This document shows, in pieces, positions 34,700 to 46,259 of a stretch of 64,000 bases of DNA. The position numbers were made by a program, and so were the translations under genes. A model generated the notes under the pieces. The model was not told the origin of the DNA. It saw nothing but the letters and a program-made list of their open reading frames with translations, and did no database searches. The number at the start of each line of letters is the position of its first letter. Positions within the stretch are counted from its first letter, which is position 1. The stretch is from Lentzea flava (GTDB lineage: Bacteria > Actinomycetota > Actinomycetes > Mycobacteriales > Pseudonocardiaceae), in contig NZ_BMRE01000021.1 in assembly GCF_014648475.1 (NCBI RefSeq), positions 62,001 to 126,000 of the forward strand, in the 5' to 3' direction.

Positions 34700-35272
34700 G
34701 TGGTTGGGCAGCTGTCCTTCTTCTCGGCCGAGGCGCGCACGCCGGCCAAGGCGGACCTCGCCGGCTTCCTCTGCGGGCCGGGCCAGGCCGTCAGCTTCGC
34801 GCGCGGCACGGCGGCTCGCGTGTACGTCGAGCTCAAGGACGAGTGGCGCCTCCAGCCCCTCAGGCAGGCGTGCGCCGAGCGCGGCGTCACGACCGAGCTC
34901 TGCGTGAACGAGGAGGGCACGCGGTTCGTCCGCACGCCGTTCCGCACCGATCTCACCGGACTGGCCGCCCGCTGGCTGGACGGATCCGTCAAGAAGGTGC
35001 CGGCCGACTTCGAGCTGAACGGAGCAGTGCTGCGGGTCTGGGCGCTGGCCGCTGGCAGCTGGATGGAGTCGGCGTACCTGCTCGGTTTGGACCCCAACGC
35101 ACCCCAGACACACGAACCGTTGCAAAATGCCCTGCTCGCATCCGGACTTCCGTGCACCCTGGTAGGAGCTCCGGCGTTGCGGGTAACCGGCCGACGAAGG
35201 CTGGCACGGCTCGCTGAGCTGGTCGGAAGCCCCCCGCACGGGGTGGCGTGCAGCACCTGGCCGGCGGCCTGA
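34700..35272 (+). CDS. conserved actinobacterial protein, Rv3647c-like
   Basis: The 190-aa protein begins VVGQLSFFSAEARTP and has no signal or TM segments. It holds RVYVELKDEWR and DLTGLAARWLDGSVKKVP, and a basic LRVTGRRRLARLAELVG near its end. It lies directly before topA, as Rv3647c does in M. tuberculosis (from memory). Function unknown. TACTCT lies 7 nt before the GTG, suggesting a leaderless transcript. Confidence 0.75.
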   Translation: MVGQLSFFSAEARTPAKADLAGFLCGPGQAVSFARGTAARVYVELKDEWRLQPLRQACAERGVTTELCVNEEGTRFVRTPFRTDLTGLAARWLDGSVKKVPADFELNGAVLRVWALAAGSWMESAYLLGLDPNAPQTHEPLQNALLASGLPCTLVGAPALRVTGRRRLARLAELVGSPPHGVACSTWPAA

Positions 35273-35401
35273 GCGGGCGGTCCGGCAAGGTTGTGTCACT
35301 CTGTCTCGTCGTACAGGCGTCGCGGATGGTGTGCTTTTCGGCCGACGCTGGGCAACACTGGCGGGCCTGGGAACCGGGTTTGGAAGAGAGCGGGACGGCG
35401 A

Positions 35402-38158
<2,757 letters not shown>

Positions 38159-38174
38159 ACCAGAGGAGGTGGCG

Positions 38175-38591
38175 GTGCCGAATTCCGACTTCGGTCCGGA
38201 CGGGACCCAGGCCCCGCCGCCTCCCCGGCTGTTCCCCGATCCCCTCGCGGGACTGGTGACGGCCGACACGTGGATCGCTCCTCAGTGGACTTCCGGGTAC
38301 TCCACGTCACGTGTGTCGGTGCCGACACCGCCGACGCCGACCGAGGAGATGCGCCAGGCGATCTGGACCGCGATGGAGCAGGAGCACCGGCGGCCGCGCG
38401 GCCGCCGTCAGCGCGCACCCCAGGAGCAGGGCGTGGCGGTTCCGCAGATGCCCGCGCAAATGCCTGTGGTGCAACAACAACAGCCCGCCAAGCAGTCGGG
38501 TGGCGTGGCGGCGTTCATCGGCTGTCTGATCGTGATCGGCTTCTTCGTGCTCGTGGTCGTCAACATCCTCGGGGCGATCTTCAGCGGCTGA
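38175..38591 (+). CDS. small proline-rich membrane protein
   Basis: The 138-aa protein has a Pro-rich N-terminus (PPPPRLFPDPLAGLV), an Arg-rich patch near 75, a Gln-rich stretch and one C-terminal TM helix (about residues 112-134). This suggests a tail-anchored protein facing the cytoplasm. It starts 16 nt after topA with AGAGGAGG 5 nt before GTG 38175. Function unknown. Confidence 0.7.
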   Translation: MPNSDFGPDGTQAPPPPRLFPDPLAGLVTADTWIAPQWTSGYSTSRVSVPTPPTPTEEMRQAIWTAMEQEHRRPRGRRQRAPQEQGVAVPQMPAQMPVVQQQQPAKQSGGVAAFIGCLIVIGFFVLVVVNILGAIFSG

Positions 38592-38660
38592 GGCTGAGAG
38601 TCCGGCGACCTCGCGCGCCCGCTCCGGTTACGCTGACCGAACGGAGCAGGTCGATTTGGG

Positions 38661-40694
38661 GTGACTGACATTCAGGACGCGGACACAGGAGTGACCGAGG
38701 CAGGCCGGACGGGGCAGGCCCAGTCCAGCGTGTCCACGGTCCACCGGCTGCGCTCGGTGCTGGCCATCAGGCCGTTCCGGAGGCTGTGGCTGGTCACCTA
38801 CCTGTGCAGCGTCGGTGACTGGCTGTCGCTGCTCGCGTTGACCGGTCTGGTCTCCGAGATGATGAACAGCTACCAGTGGCAGTCGTTCGCGCTGTCGCTG
38901 GTCGTGCTCACACAGCTGCTGCCCGGCATCCTCTTCGCGCCGCTCGGCGGTGTGCTCGCGGACCGGTTCGACCGCCGCAAGGTGATGGTGGCCTGCGACG
39001 TCCTGCGCGGGTCGCTGTTCATCTCGATCGCACTGGTCGGGTCGCCGATCTGGCTCTTCGTCGCGAACTTCCTGGTCGGCTGCTGCGCGATGCTGTGGAT
39101 CCCGGCCAAGGAGTCGGCGGTCCCGAACCTGCTGCGCCGTCCCGACCAGGTGGAGTCGGCGAACCAGCTCGGCCTGGTGATGACCTACGGCATCTCCACG
39201 ATCAGCGGTTTCGGCCTGTACTCGCTGATCGCGGGCATCCCCGGCTACCTGAACCTGCAGGGCGGGAACCTCGAGTTCCGCATCGCGACGATCGCCGTGA
39301 TGATCAACGGCCTGCTGTACTTCACCTCGGCGATCCTGGTCGCGACCCGGTTGCCGGAGCTGTCCGGCCGCGTCTCGTCGACCCGCAAGAAGGAGGCCGA
39401 CAAGCCGGGCTTCGTCGCGATGTTCCGCGACGGCCTGCGGTTCGCCGCCGCGACGCCGCTGGTCCGCGGCCTGGTGATAGGCATGATCGGCGCGTTCGCC
39501 GCGGCCGGTGTCGTGATCGCCACGGCGAAGCTCTACGCGCAGTCGCTGCTCGGTGGCGCCTCGACGTTCGGCCTGCTCTTCGTGGCCGTGTTCGTCGGCC
39601 TGGCGATCGGCATGGCGACCGCGCCCCGGCTGGCCCAGCGCCTCGCCTACAACCGCCTGTTCGGCGTGACGATCGTGGCGGCCGGCATCACGCTGGTCGT
39701 GGTCGCCCTGGCGCCGCACCTGTGGATCGCGCTGCTGACCGTGGCCCTGGTCGGCGCGTGCGCCGGCGTCGCGTTCCTGACCGGCCTGACGATCGTCGGC
39801 TCGCAGGTCGAGGACGAGATGCGCGGCCGCACGGTCGCGTTGATCCAGTCGCTGCTCAAGATCGTCCTGTTCGGCGCGTCGGCAGGCGCGCCGCTGCTGG
39901 TCGCCCTGCTGCAGAAGCGCCAGGTCAGCGTGTTCGGCCACCCGATGGAGGTCGACGCGACCCGTCCGGTGATGCTCGGCGGCGCCGTGATCGCGATCAT
40001 CCTCGGCCTCGTCGCGTACCGGCAGATGGACGACCGCCGCGAGGAGCCGGTGCTGTCGTCGCTCTTCGCCGCCATTCGCGGCCGCCGCAACACCAAGGGC
40101 CTGCTGATCGCGGTCGAGGGCGACACCCGCGAGGACACCTCGGTGCAGGCCAGGCGCCTGGCCGCCGCCCTGCGTGCCGAGGGTCTCGACGTGCTGCTCG
40201 CCGCCGATCCCGAACACGACGAACGCCGTCTGCGCACGATGCTGTCCTCGGCCGAGCTGGCCGGCGTACGCGCTCAGGCCCTGGTCGCCGCCGCCGTGCG
40301 GGCCGATGTCGTCGAACGGCAGGTGCGCCCTGCTCTGGACGAGGGCTCCGTCGTGGTGATGGAGCGCTACGTCGACTCACCGCTCGCGCACTTCACCGCC
40401 ACCAGCTCGCTGGAGCACCAGGAGCTGGAAGGCCTGGTCGACTGGGCCACCGGCCGCCTGCGCCCCGACCTGACGATCCTGCTGGACCGGCCGGTCACCG
40501 ACGGCAAGTCGATCGCCCTGGAACACCACTGGCGCGTGCAGCGGCTGCTGAGCGAGATGGCCGCCGCCGACCCGGACCGCTACGTCGTGGTCGAGGCCGA
40601 CGGCGACGCGGACGTGGTGGCCGAGCGCGTCCGGTCCGCTGTCGTGCCGCTGCTGGCCACCCGCAAGCGGGCGGTCCCCGAAGCCGCGGTCTGA
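38661..40694 (+). CDS. MFS transporter fused to a thymidylate-kinase-like domain with a lost P-loop
   Basis: The 677-aa protein has 12 TM segments in residues 30-455 with an MFS motif A-like GGVLADRFDRRKV, then a TMP kinase-like domain (residues 475-665). MFS-TMK fusions are usual at this position in actinobacteria. Here the P-loop EGGDGAGKSTQ is replaced by EGDTREDTSVQ, so the essential Lys is Thr, while MERYVDSPLAH and PDLTILLDRPV are retained. Phosphoryl transfer is doubtful, so it is unlikely to be the cell's TMP kinase. The transported substrate is unknown. The GTG at 38661 is 69 nt after the upstream stop. Confidence 0.85.
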   Translation: MTDIQDADTGVTEAGRTGQAQSSVSTVHRLRSVLAIRPFRRLWLVTYLCSVGDWLSLLALTGLVSEMMNSYQWQSFALSLVVLTQLLPGILFAPLGGVLADRFDRRKVMVACDVLRGSLFISIALVGSPIWLFVANFLVGCCAMLWIPAKESAVPNLLRRPDQVESANQLGLVMTYGISTISGFGLYSLIAGIPGYLNLQGGNLEFRIATIAVMINGLLYFTSAILVATRLPELSGRVSSTRKKEADKPGFVAMFRDGLRFAAATPLVRGLVIGMIGAFAAAGVVIATAKLYAQSLLGGASTFGLLFVAVFVGLAIGMATAPRLAQRLAYNRLFGVTIVAAGITLVVVALAPHLWIALLTVALVGACAGVAFLTGLTIVGSQVEDEMRGRTVALIQSLLKIVLFGASAGAPLLVALLQKRQVSVFGHPMEVDATRPVMLGGAVIAIILGLVAYRQMDDRREEPVLSSLFAAIRGRRNTKGLLIAVEGDTREDTSVQARRLAAALRAEGLDVLLAADPEHDERRLRTMLSSAELAGVRAQALVAAAVRADVVERQVRPALDEGSVVVMERYVDSPLAHFTATSSLEHQELEGLVDWATGRLRPDLTILLDRPVTDGKSIALEHHWRVQRLLSEMAAADPDRYVVVEADGDADVVAERVRSAVVPLLATRKRAVPEAAV

Positions 40695-40718
40695 GCGTTC
40701 GCTGGAAGACTTGCAGCC

Positions 40719-41915
40719 ATGAGCGTGTGGGACGAGGTGGTCGGGCAGCCTGACGCGGTGGCGACTTTGTCCGCGGCTGCCGAGGCCGCGGCCACGATCG
40801 TGGCGGGTGGGACGCCGGCGCCCGGCGTGATGACGCACGCCTGGCTGTTCACCGGACCGCCCGGATCCGGTCGTTCGTCCACCGCGCGTGCCTTCGCCGG
40901 TGCCCTGCAGTGCGTGGTGACGGATGATCGTCCGGGCTGTGGTCAGTGCACCGGCTGCCGGACGGCGTTGCACGGCACCCACGCCGACGTGCGGGTCGTG
41001 ACTCCGGAGGGACTGTCGATCTCGGTGGCCGAGATGCGTGCCCTCGTGCAGATCTCCGCTCGCCGGCCCACCTCGGGACGGTGGCAGGTCGTGATCATCG
41101 AGGACGCCGACCGGTTGACGGAGGGCGCGGCCAACGCCCTGCTGAAGGCCGTCGAAGAGCCGCCGGAGCGGACGGTGTTCCTGCTGTGCGCGCCTTCCGA
41201 CCACCCCGACGACGTGTCGGTGACCATCCGTTCGCGCTGCCGCCTGGTGTCGCTGGGCTCGCCGCGGCCGGCTGCCATCGCCGCGGCGTTGGAGTCGGTG
41301 GACGGCGTCGCGCCCGAGATGGCTCAGTGGGCGGCTTCCGTCTGCGGCGGGCACGTCGGTCGTGCGCGTCGCCTGGCGGTCGACGAGGAGGCCCGGTCCC
41401 GGCGCGAGGCGGTGCTGCGGATCCCGTTGGCGCTGCGGAAACCCGCCGACGTGTTCACCTGCGCCGACGAGCTGATCAAGGCCGCGGAGGAGGACGCCAC
41501 CACGGCCAACGAGGCCCGCAACGAGGCCGAGCGGGCCGCGTTGGAGACCGCGATGGGCGCGGGTGGCACCGGCAAGGGCACCGCTGCCGCCACCCGTGGC
41601 GCCAAGGGTGCGTTGAAGGATCTGGAGAAGCGGCAGAAGTCGCGTGCCACCCGGACCCAGCGCGACTCGCTGGACATGGCGCTGGTGGACCTCGCCGGGT
41701 TCTACCGGGACGCGCTGGTGACGAAGACCGGGTCCGAGGCCGCGTTGATGCACCCGGACCGTGCCGGGGACTCGAAGACGGCGGCCGCCCAGTGGTCGCA
41801 GGAGTCGATCCTGCGGCGGCTGGAGGCGGTGCTGGCCTGCCGCGAGGCGATCGAGGTCAACGTGAAGCCGCGCATCGCGATCGAGGCGATGGTGACGACG
41901 CTGCACCGGGGCTGA
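40719..41915 (+). CDS. holB: DNA polymerase III delta' subunit
   Basis: The 398-aa clamp-loader protein starts SVWDEVVGQPDAVATL, has a Walker A-like GPPGSGRSS (Arg in place of Lys), a zinc cluster CGQCTGCRTALHGTH, and the sensor strand VVIIEDADRLTEGAANALLK with the SRC motif TIRSRCR. Delta' does not hydrolyse ATP, so the changed P-loop is in line with its role as a structural part of the clamp loader. It follows the MFS fusion gene, as expected for the topA-tmk-holB order. Confidence 0.93.
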   Translation: MSVWDEVVGQPDAVATLSAAAEAAATIVAGGTPAPGVMTHAWLFTGPPGSGRSSTARAFAGALQCVVTDDRPGCGQCTGCRTALHGTHADVRVVTPEGLSISVAEMRALVQISARRPTSGRWQVVIIEDADRLTEGAANALLKAVEEPPERTVFLLCAPSDHPDDVSVTIRSRCRLVSLGSPRPAAIAAALESVDGVAPEMAQWAASVCGGHVGRARRLAVDEEARSRREAVLRIPLALRKPADVFTCADELIKAAEEDATTANEARNEAERAALETAMGAGGTGKGTAAATRGAKGALKDLEKRQKSRATRTQRDSLDMALVDLAGFYRDALVTKTGSEAALMHPDRAGDSKTAAAQWSQESILRRLEAVLACREAIEVNVKPRIAIEAMVTTLHRG

Positions 41916-41920
41916 GTCCG

Positions 41921-42271
41921 GTGGGCCGCCGCCGGGTCAGGTGGCTGCGCGTCGGTGCCGATCAGTACGTCTGGTCTGTCCGGCACGCTCACGACGACGG
42001 TGTCTGTCGTGAGTTCGTCCGGCTGACCCGTGACGGTGCGCCGGGGCAGCTCGTGCTGGTGTTCCGGTCCGGTGACGGCGTTTACGCGCACGCGGGCGCG
42101 GTGCAGCACCCCGACGGACGAGTCCTGAACTTCAACCTGCCACGGGTGATCCGCGCCGTGCTCGACGAGGCGATCGACCGCGGCTGGCAGCCCGACGCCC
42201 ACTGGGAGCTCGACGGGTGGCCGTGGTTCGACGCGCTGAGCCGCCGATCAGACCCAGCCGAGAGCCGCTGA
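41921..42271 (+). CDS. hypothetical protein after holB
   Basis: The 116-aa protein begins VGRRRVRWLRVGADQYVWSV, continues CREFVRLTRDGAPGQLVLVF and ends in WELDGWPWFDALSRRSD. It looks like a small soluble beta-rich protein, rich in Trp. There are only 5 nt after holB, so the two are co-transcribed, and the GTG lacks a clear SD. The 3' end overlaps iclR by 24 nt, tail to tail. No function known. Confidence 0.65.
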   Translation: MGRRRVRWLRVGADQYVWSVRHAHDDGVCREFVRLTRDGAPGQLVLVFRSGDGVYAHAGAVQHPDGRVLNFNLPRVIRAVLDEAIDRGWQPDAHWELDGWPWFDALSRRSDPAESR

Positions 42272-42985
42272 CACCTCGTCCGCCGCCCGCAGCACCCGCG
42301 GCCCGAGCGCGATCAGCTCGGGCAGCGAGTGCTCCATCGCCAGCGAGGACGCCGAAAGCCCGCCGATCACCACGCCCGTGTGGTCGCGGATCGCGGCGCC
42401 CACACACCGCACACCGATCTCGTTCTCCTCGTCGTCCAGCGCGAACCGCGACCGCCGCACCCGCGTCAGCTGCGACTTCAGCCGGGAGGACGAGGTGATC
42501 GTGCGCGGGGTGCGGCCCGGCAGCCCCACCCGTTCGATGTACGCGTCCAGCTCGGAGGCGGACATCGAGGCCAGCACGGCCTTGCCGATGGCCGTCCCGT
42601 GCGCGGGCAGCGACATGCCCAGCCGGGACGCCATGCGGTACGGCTTGTTGGCCTCGATCTTGTCCACGTAGACCAGTTCGTCGCCGAAGAGCACGGCCAG
42701 GTGCACCGTGCAGCCCGTCGACTCCTGCAACGAGCGCAGGAACGGCCGGGCCCGCTCCACCGCGTCCAGCGGCCGGAGGACCTTGCCCGCCAGGGCGAGC
42801 ACCCGCGGACCGGTCAGGTAGCCGTCCGAGCCGAGGGTGGCGAAGCCCCTGTCCACCATCGTCTGCAGCAGGCGGTGGACCGTGGACTTCGGCAGGCCGG
42901 TCACCCGCGCGATGTCCGTGATGCGCGTGTGGTCGGCCAGGGCCTCCAGCACGGCGAGCGTTTTTTCGACGGCGGTATCGGTCAT
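42248..42985 (-). CDS. IclR-family regulator of the uronate locus
   Basis: The 245-aa protein has an N-terminal winged helix (VEKTLAVLEAL...TRITDIARVTGLPKSTVHRLLQTM) and the C-terminal IclR effector domain (GKAVLASMSASELDAYI). KdgR, the classical regulator of pectin/uronate breakdown, belongs to this family, and the gene overlaps kduD by 4 nt (ATGA). It likely senses KDG or a related keto-sugar acid and controls the divergent kduI and permease promoters (44.5-44.7 kb). A run of Ala/Gly at the end is normal. Confidence 0.9.
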   Translation of the reverse strand: MTDTAVEKTLAVLEALADHTRITDIARVTGLPKSTVHRLLQTMVDRGFATLGSDGYLTGPRVLALAGKVLRPLDAVERARPFLRSLQESTGCTVHLAVLFGDELVYVDKIEANKPYRMASRLGMSLPAHGTAIGKAVLASMSASELDAYIERVGLPGRTPRTITSSSRLKSQLTRVRRSRFALDDEENEIGVRCVGAAIRDHTGVVIGGLSASSLAMEHSLPELIALGPRVLRAADEVSAALGWV

Positions 42986-43707
42986 CTCGCCAGCCAGCCT
43001 CCATCGACCACGAGCACGTGTCCGGTCACATAATCGGACGCCGTGGACGAAAGGAACACCGCCGGGCCCACCAGATCTTCCGGGGTGCCCCAGCGGCCGG
43101 CCGGGATGCGGCCCCTGATCGCGGGTTCGCGGTCGGGGTCGGCGCGCAGCGGGGCCGTGTTGTTGGTTTCGATGTAGCCCGGCGCGATGGCGTTGACCTG
43201 CACGTTCGACGCGGCCCACTCGTTGGCGAGGAGCTTCGTCATGCCGACGAGCGCGTGCTTGGACGCGGTGTAGGCCGAGACGAGAATCCCGCCCTGAAAG
43301 GACAGCAGCGACGCGATGTTCACGACCTTGCCGCTGCCGCGCGCCACCATCTGACGGCCGCACAGCTTCGAGATCTCGAACGCCGAGTCGAGGTTCACGG
43401 CCATCACCCGCTGCCAGTCCGACAACGACACGTCGACGGCCGGGCCGCGGTGGATCGTTCCGGCGTTGTTGACCAGCACGTCGACCTCGTGATCGCGCAG
43501 CACCGGTGCCAGCGCGGGCTCGACCGACGCCGGATCCGACAGGTCGATCGACACCGTGGCGACGGCGGGGGCCACGTCGGACAGGTCGCCGCGGCCCACG
43601 AGGATCAACTGTGCGCCAGCCTCGTGCAGGCCGCGTGCGATCGCTCGGCCGATGCCCGTGCGGGCGCCGGTCACCAGCGCCGTTTTGCCTTCGAGGGAGA
43701 AGCTCAC
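42982..43707 (-). CDS. kduD: 2-dehydro-3-deoxy-D-gluconate 5-dehydrogenase (SDR)
   Basis: The 241-aa classical SDR has TGARTGIGRAIA for NAD(H), NNAGTIHRG, catalytic Ser in IASLLSFQGG and YTASKHALV with Tyr/Lys. KduD reduces 2,5-diketo-3-deoxygluconate to KDG. The call over other SDRs rests on its 4-nt overlap with kduI and on its sequence pattern (NTAPLRADPDRE, typical of the KduD/Gno group). The GTG at 43707 overlaps the kduI stop. Confidence 0.88.
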   Translation of the reverse strand: MSFSLEGKTALVTGARTGIGRAIARGLHEAGAQLILVGRGDLSDVAPAVATVSIDLSDPASVEPALAPVLRDHEVDVLVNNAGTIHRGPAVDVSLSDWQRVMAVNLDSAFEISKLCGRQMVARGSGKVVNIASLLSFQGGILVSAYTASKHALVGMTKLLANEWAASNVQVNAIAPGYIETNNTAPLRADPDREPAIRGRIPAGRWGTPEDLVGPAVFLSSTASDYVTGHVLVVDGGWLAR

Positions 43708-44531
43708 CGCAGCTCCGTCACGGCGACCTGGTCCATGTCGTCGTAGGCCTGGTTCTCGCCGCCCATGGCCCAGACGAAGGTGTACGAGTGCGTGCCTGCT
43801 CCACTGTGGACAGACCAGGACGGGGAGATCACGGCTTCTTCGTTGCGCACCACGATGTTGCGGGTGTTCTGGGGCTCGCCGCAGAGGTGGATGACCCGGT
43901 GGTCCTCCGGGAGGTCGAAGTACAGGTAGCACTCGGTGCGGCGGTCGTGGGTGTGCGGCGGCATGGTGTTCCAGACGCTGCCCGGCGCCAGCGACGTCAC
44001 GCCCAGCACGAGCTGCGACGAGCGGATGCCGTCCGCGTGCACGAACTTGCGGATCTCGCGGACGTTGGCCGTCTCCTGCGCGCCCATCTTCAGCACGTCG
44101 ACCTCGTCGAAGCGCGCGACGGCGGTGGGGAACGAGGCGTGCGACGGGGTGGAGAAGAGGTAGAAGCGGGTGTCCTCGTCGGCGGCGTGGAACTCGACGT
44201 CGACGGCGCCCTGGCCCACGTAGAGGCAGTCGCGCGTACCGAGTTTGTGCTCGGTTCCGTCCACGGTCACCGTTCCGGAACCGCGGATCGCGAGCACGGC
44301 GAGCTCGCGGCGTTCGCAGAAGTGCGCCGATCGCAGCGGGGGAGCGCTGTCGAGCTTAAGCGGACGGCCTGGTGACGGGGTCGCGCCGCCCAGCACGATG
44401 CGGTCCTCGTGCGTGTAGACCGTGCGGATCTTGCCCGGTACGAAGAGGTCGTCCACGAGGTAGTGCTGCCGCAGCCCGTCCGTGTCGAATCCCGGCAACT
44501 GCGCCGGATGGGTCGAGTGCCTGATTTGCAT
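43704..44531 (-). CDS. kduI: 5-dehydro-4-deoxy-D-glucuronate isomerase
   Basis: The 275-aa cupin enzyme isomerises the linear form of the unsaturated uronate to 2,5-diketo-3-deoxygluconate. Its zinc-binding motif is in NTMPPHTHDRRTECYLYFD, and the C-terminal SPSWSVHSGAGTHSYTFVWAM is typical. N-terminal MQIRHSTHP is a good family start. It leads the kduI-kduD-iclR operon, which is divergent from the permease. KDG kinase and aldolase are not in the window, so later steps are elsewhere. Confidence 0.95.
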   Translation of the reverse strand: MQIRHSTHPAQLPGFDTDGLRQHYLVDDLFVPGKIRTVYTHEDRIVLGGATPSPGRPLKLDSAPPLRSAHFCERRELAVLAIRGSGTVTVDGTEHKLGTRDCLYVGQGAVDVEFHAADEDTRFYLFSTPSHASFPTAVARFDEVDVLKMGAQETANVREIRKFVHADGIRSSQLVLGVTSLAPGSVWNTMPPHTHDRRTECYLYFDLPEDHRVIHLCGEPQNTRNIVVRNEEAVISPSWSVHSGAGTHSYTFVWAMGGENQAYDDMDQVAVTELR

Positions 44532-44587
44532 CTGGGGATGCCTTCCGATCGGGGCGGCGGAGTGACACGATGTGCGCCGACCAACAT

Positions 44588-44612
44588 GGAACTACGTTCC
44601 GTGGACTGGAAC
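44588..44612. promoter_or_regulatory. IclR-type operator candidate between kduI and the permease
   Basis: GGAAC-TAC-GTTCC (44588-44600) is a 13-bp palindrome, with a further GGAAC half-site at 44608-44612. It lies in the 138-bp divergent region, 57 nt from kduI and 70 nt from the permease start. GGAAC/GTTCC half-sites are common in IclR-family operators. Confidence 0.5.
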
Positions 44613-44669
44613 AAGCCTCCCGTCTCCACGCCGCCGGAGACCTGTTCAGGCTTAGGAAAGGCGGCCTTG

Positions 44670-46259
44670 GTGTACCAGCAGAACCCGAATCCGACAGGAT
44701 CGTTGTTCCTGTCGGCTCTGCTCGCGTTGATACCGCTCGTTGCCGTGCTCGTGCTGCTCGGCGGTTTCAAGTGGAAGGCTCACTGGGCGGGGTTGACCGC
44801 CCTCGTGCTCGCGATCGGCGTCGCGATCCTCGGCTACTCGATGCCGCTCGGGCAGGCGCTCAACTCGGCGGCGTTCGGCGCGGCGACCAGCGTGCTCGTG
44901 GTCCTGTGGATCACGTTCAACGCCATCTGGATCTACAACCTCACCGTCCACAGCGGACACTTCGCCGTGCTGCGCAGGTCGTTCAGCTCGATCTCGGACG
45001 ACCAGCGCGTGCAGGCGATCGTCATCGCGTTCTCGTTCGGCGCGCTGCTCGAAGCTCTGGCCGGCGGCGGCGGTCCGGTCGCGATCTGCTCGGTCATGTT
45101 GATCGCCTTGGGCGTCGACCCGATGAAGGCGGTGGCGTTGTCGCTGATCGCCGACACCTCGCCGGTGGCGTTCGGCGGCATGGGCAACCCGATCACGGTC
45201 CTCAACACGGTCACCGGGCTGCCCGCTGACACGTTCGGCGCGATGACCGGCCGTCAGGTGCCGTTCCTGGCGATGCTCGTGCCGTTCGTGCTGATCTTCG
45301 TGGTGGACGGCAAGCGCGGCTTCAAGCAGGCGTGGCCCGCGGCGCTCGTGGCGGGCGGCTCGTTCGCGATCACGCAGTACCTGGTCTCGAACTTCTGGTC
45401 CTACAAGCTGTGCGACATCATCGCGGCCGTCGTCTCGGTGCTCGCGGTGATCGTGCTGGCACGGGTGTGGCAGCCGGAACGGTCGATCCCGCCGGTCATC
45501 GCGGGTGGTGCGGCGACGGACTCCCGGCGCGACGTGATCGTGGCGTTCACCCCGTACGCGATCATCGTGGCGATCTTCTCGATCGCGCAGATCCTGCCGG
45601 TGAAGAAGTTCCTCGACTCGCTGACGTACAAGTTCGCGTGGCCCGGCATGCACCTCGTCGCGCCGAACGGCAAGCCGATCAAGGTCGAGTACGCGTTCAA
45701 CTGGGCGTCCGCGACGGGCTCGCTGCTGTTCCTCTCCGGCCTGATCACGCTGGTGGTGCTGGGGATCGGCGCTCGCAAGGGACTGGAGATCTACGGCCAG
45801 ACGATCAGGCAGTTCAGCTGGGCGATCCTGGCGATCCTCGCGGTGTTCTCGCTGTCGTACGTCATGAACTACTCGGGCCAGATCACGACGCTGGGCCTGT
45901 GGCTCGCGGGGACCGGCGCGTTCTTCGCGTTCCTGTCGCCGGTCGTGGGCTGGTTCGGCGTCGCGATCACCGGCACGGACGCGGGCTCCAACGCGTTGTT
46001 CGGCGGCCTGCAGGTCACCGCGGCCCAGCAGCTCGGCACGTCGCCGTTCCTGTTCGGCGCCTCGAACAGCTCGGGTGGCGTGATGGCGAAGATGATCTCG
46101 CCGCAGAACCTCGCCATCGGCACCGCGGCGGCTGGTCTCGTGGGACGCGAGGGCGACCTGTTCCGCAAGGTGTTCGGCTGGAGTCTGTTGCTGCTGCTGG
46201 CGATGTGCGTGATCGCGTACCTGCAGGCCACACCGGTGCTCGGATGGATGGTGCCATGA
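44670..46259 (+). CDS. LctP/lactate-permease-family transporter, probably for unsaturated uronate
   Basis: The 529-aa protein with about 13 TM segments has LctP family stretches: EALAGGGGPVAICSVML, LIADTSPVAFGGMGNPITVL, and FGASNSSGGVMAKMISPQNLAIG. Known members import lactate or glycolate with H+. Here the gene overlaps the GH88 gene (ATGA) and is divergent from kduI-kduD, so the transported acid is more likely the uronate monosaccharide. GTG 44670 is chosen for its SD AGGAAAGG; an ATG at 44586 would add 28 residues. Confidence 0.85.
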   Translation: MYQQNPNPTGSLFLSALLALIPLVAVLVLLGGFKWKAHWAGLTALVLAIGVAILGYSMPLGQALNSAAFGAATSVLVVLWITFNAIWIYNLTVHSGHFAVLRRSFSSISDDQRVQAIVIAFSFGALLEALAGGGGPVAICSVMLIALGVDPMKAVALSLIADTSPVAFGGMGNPITVLNTVTGLPADTFGAMTGRQVPFLAMLVPFVLIFVVDGKRGFKQAWPAALVAGGSFAITQYLVSNFWSYKLCDIIAAVVSVLAVIVLARVWQPERSIPPVIAGGAATDSRRDVIVAFTPYAIIVAIFSIAQILPVKKFLDSLTYKFAWPGMHLVAPNGKPIKVEYAFNWASATGSLLFLSGLITLVVLGIGARKGLEIYGQTIRQFSWAILAILAVFSLSYVMNYSGQITTLGLWLAGTGAFFAFLSPVVGWFGVAITGTDAGSNALFGGLQVTAAQQLGTSPFLFGASNSSGGVMAKMISPQNLAIGTAAAGLVGREGDLFRKVFGWSLLLLLAMCVIAYLQATPVLGWMVP

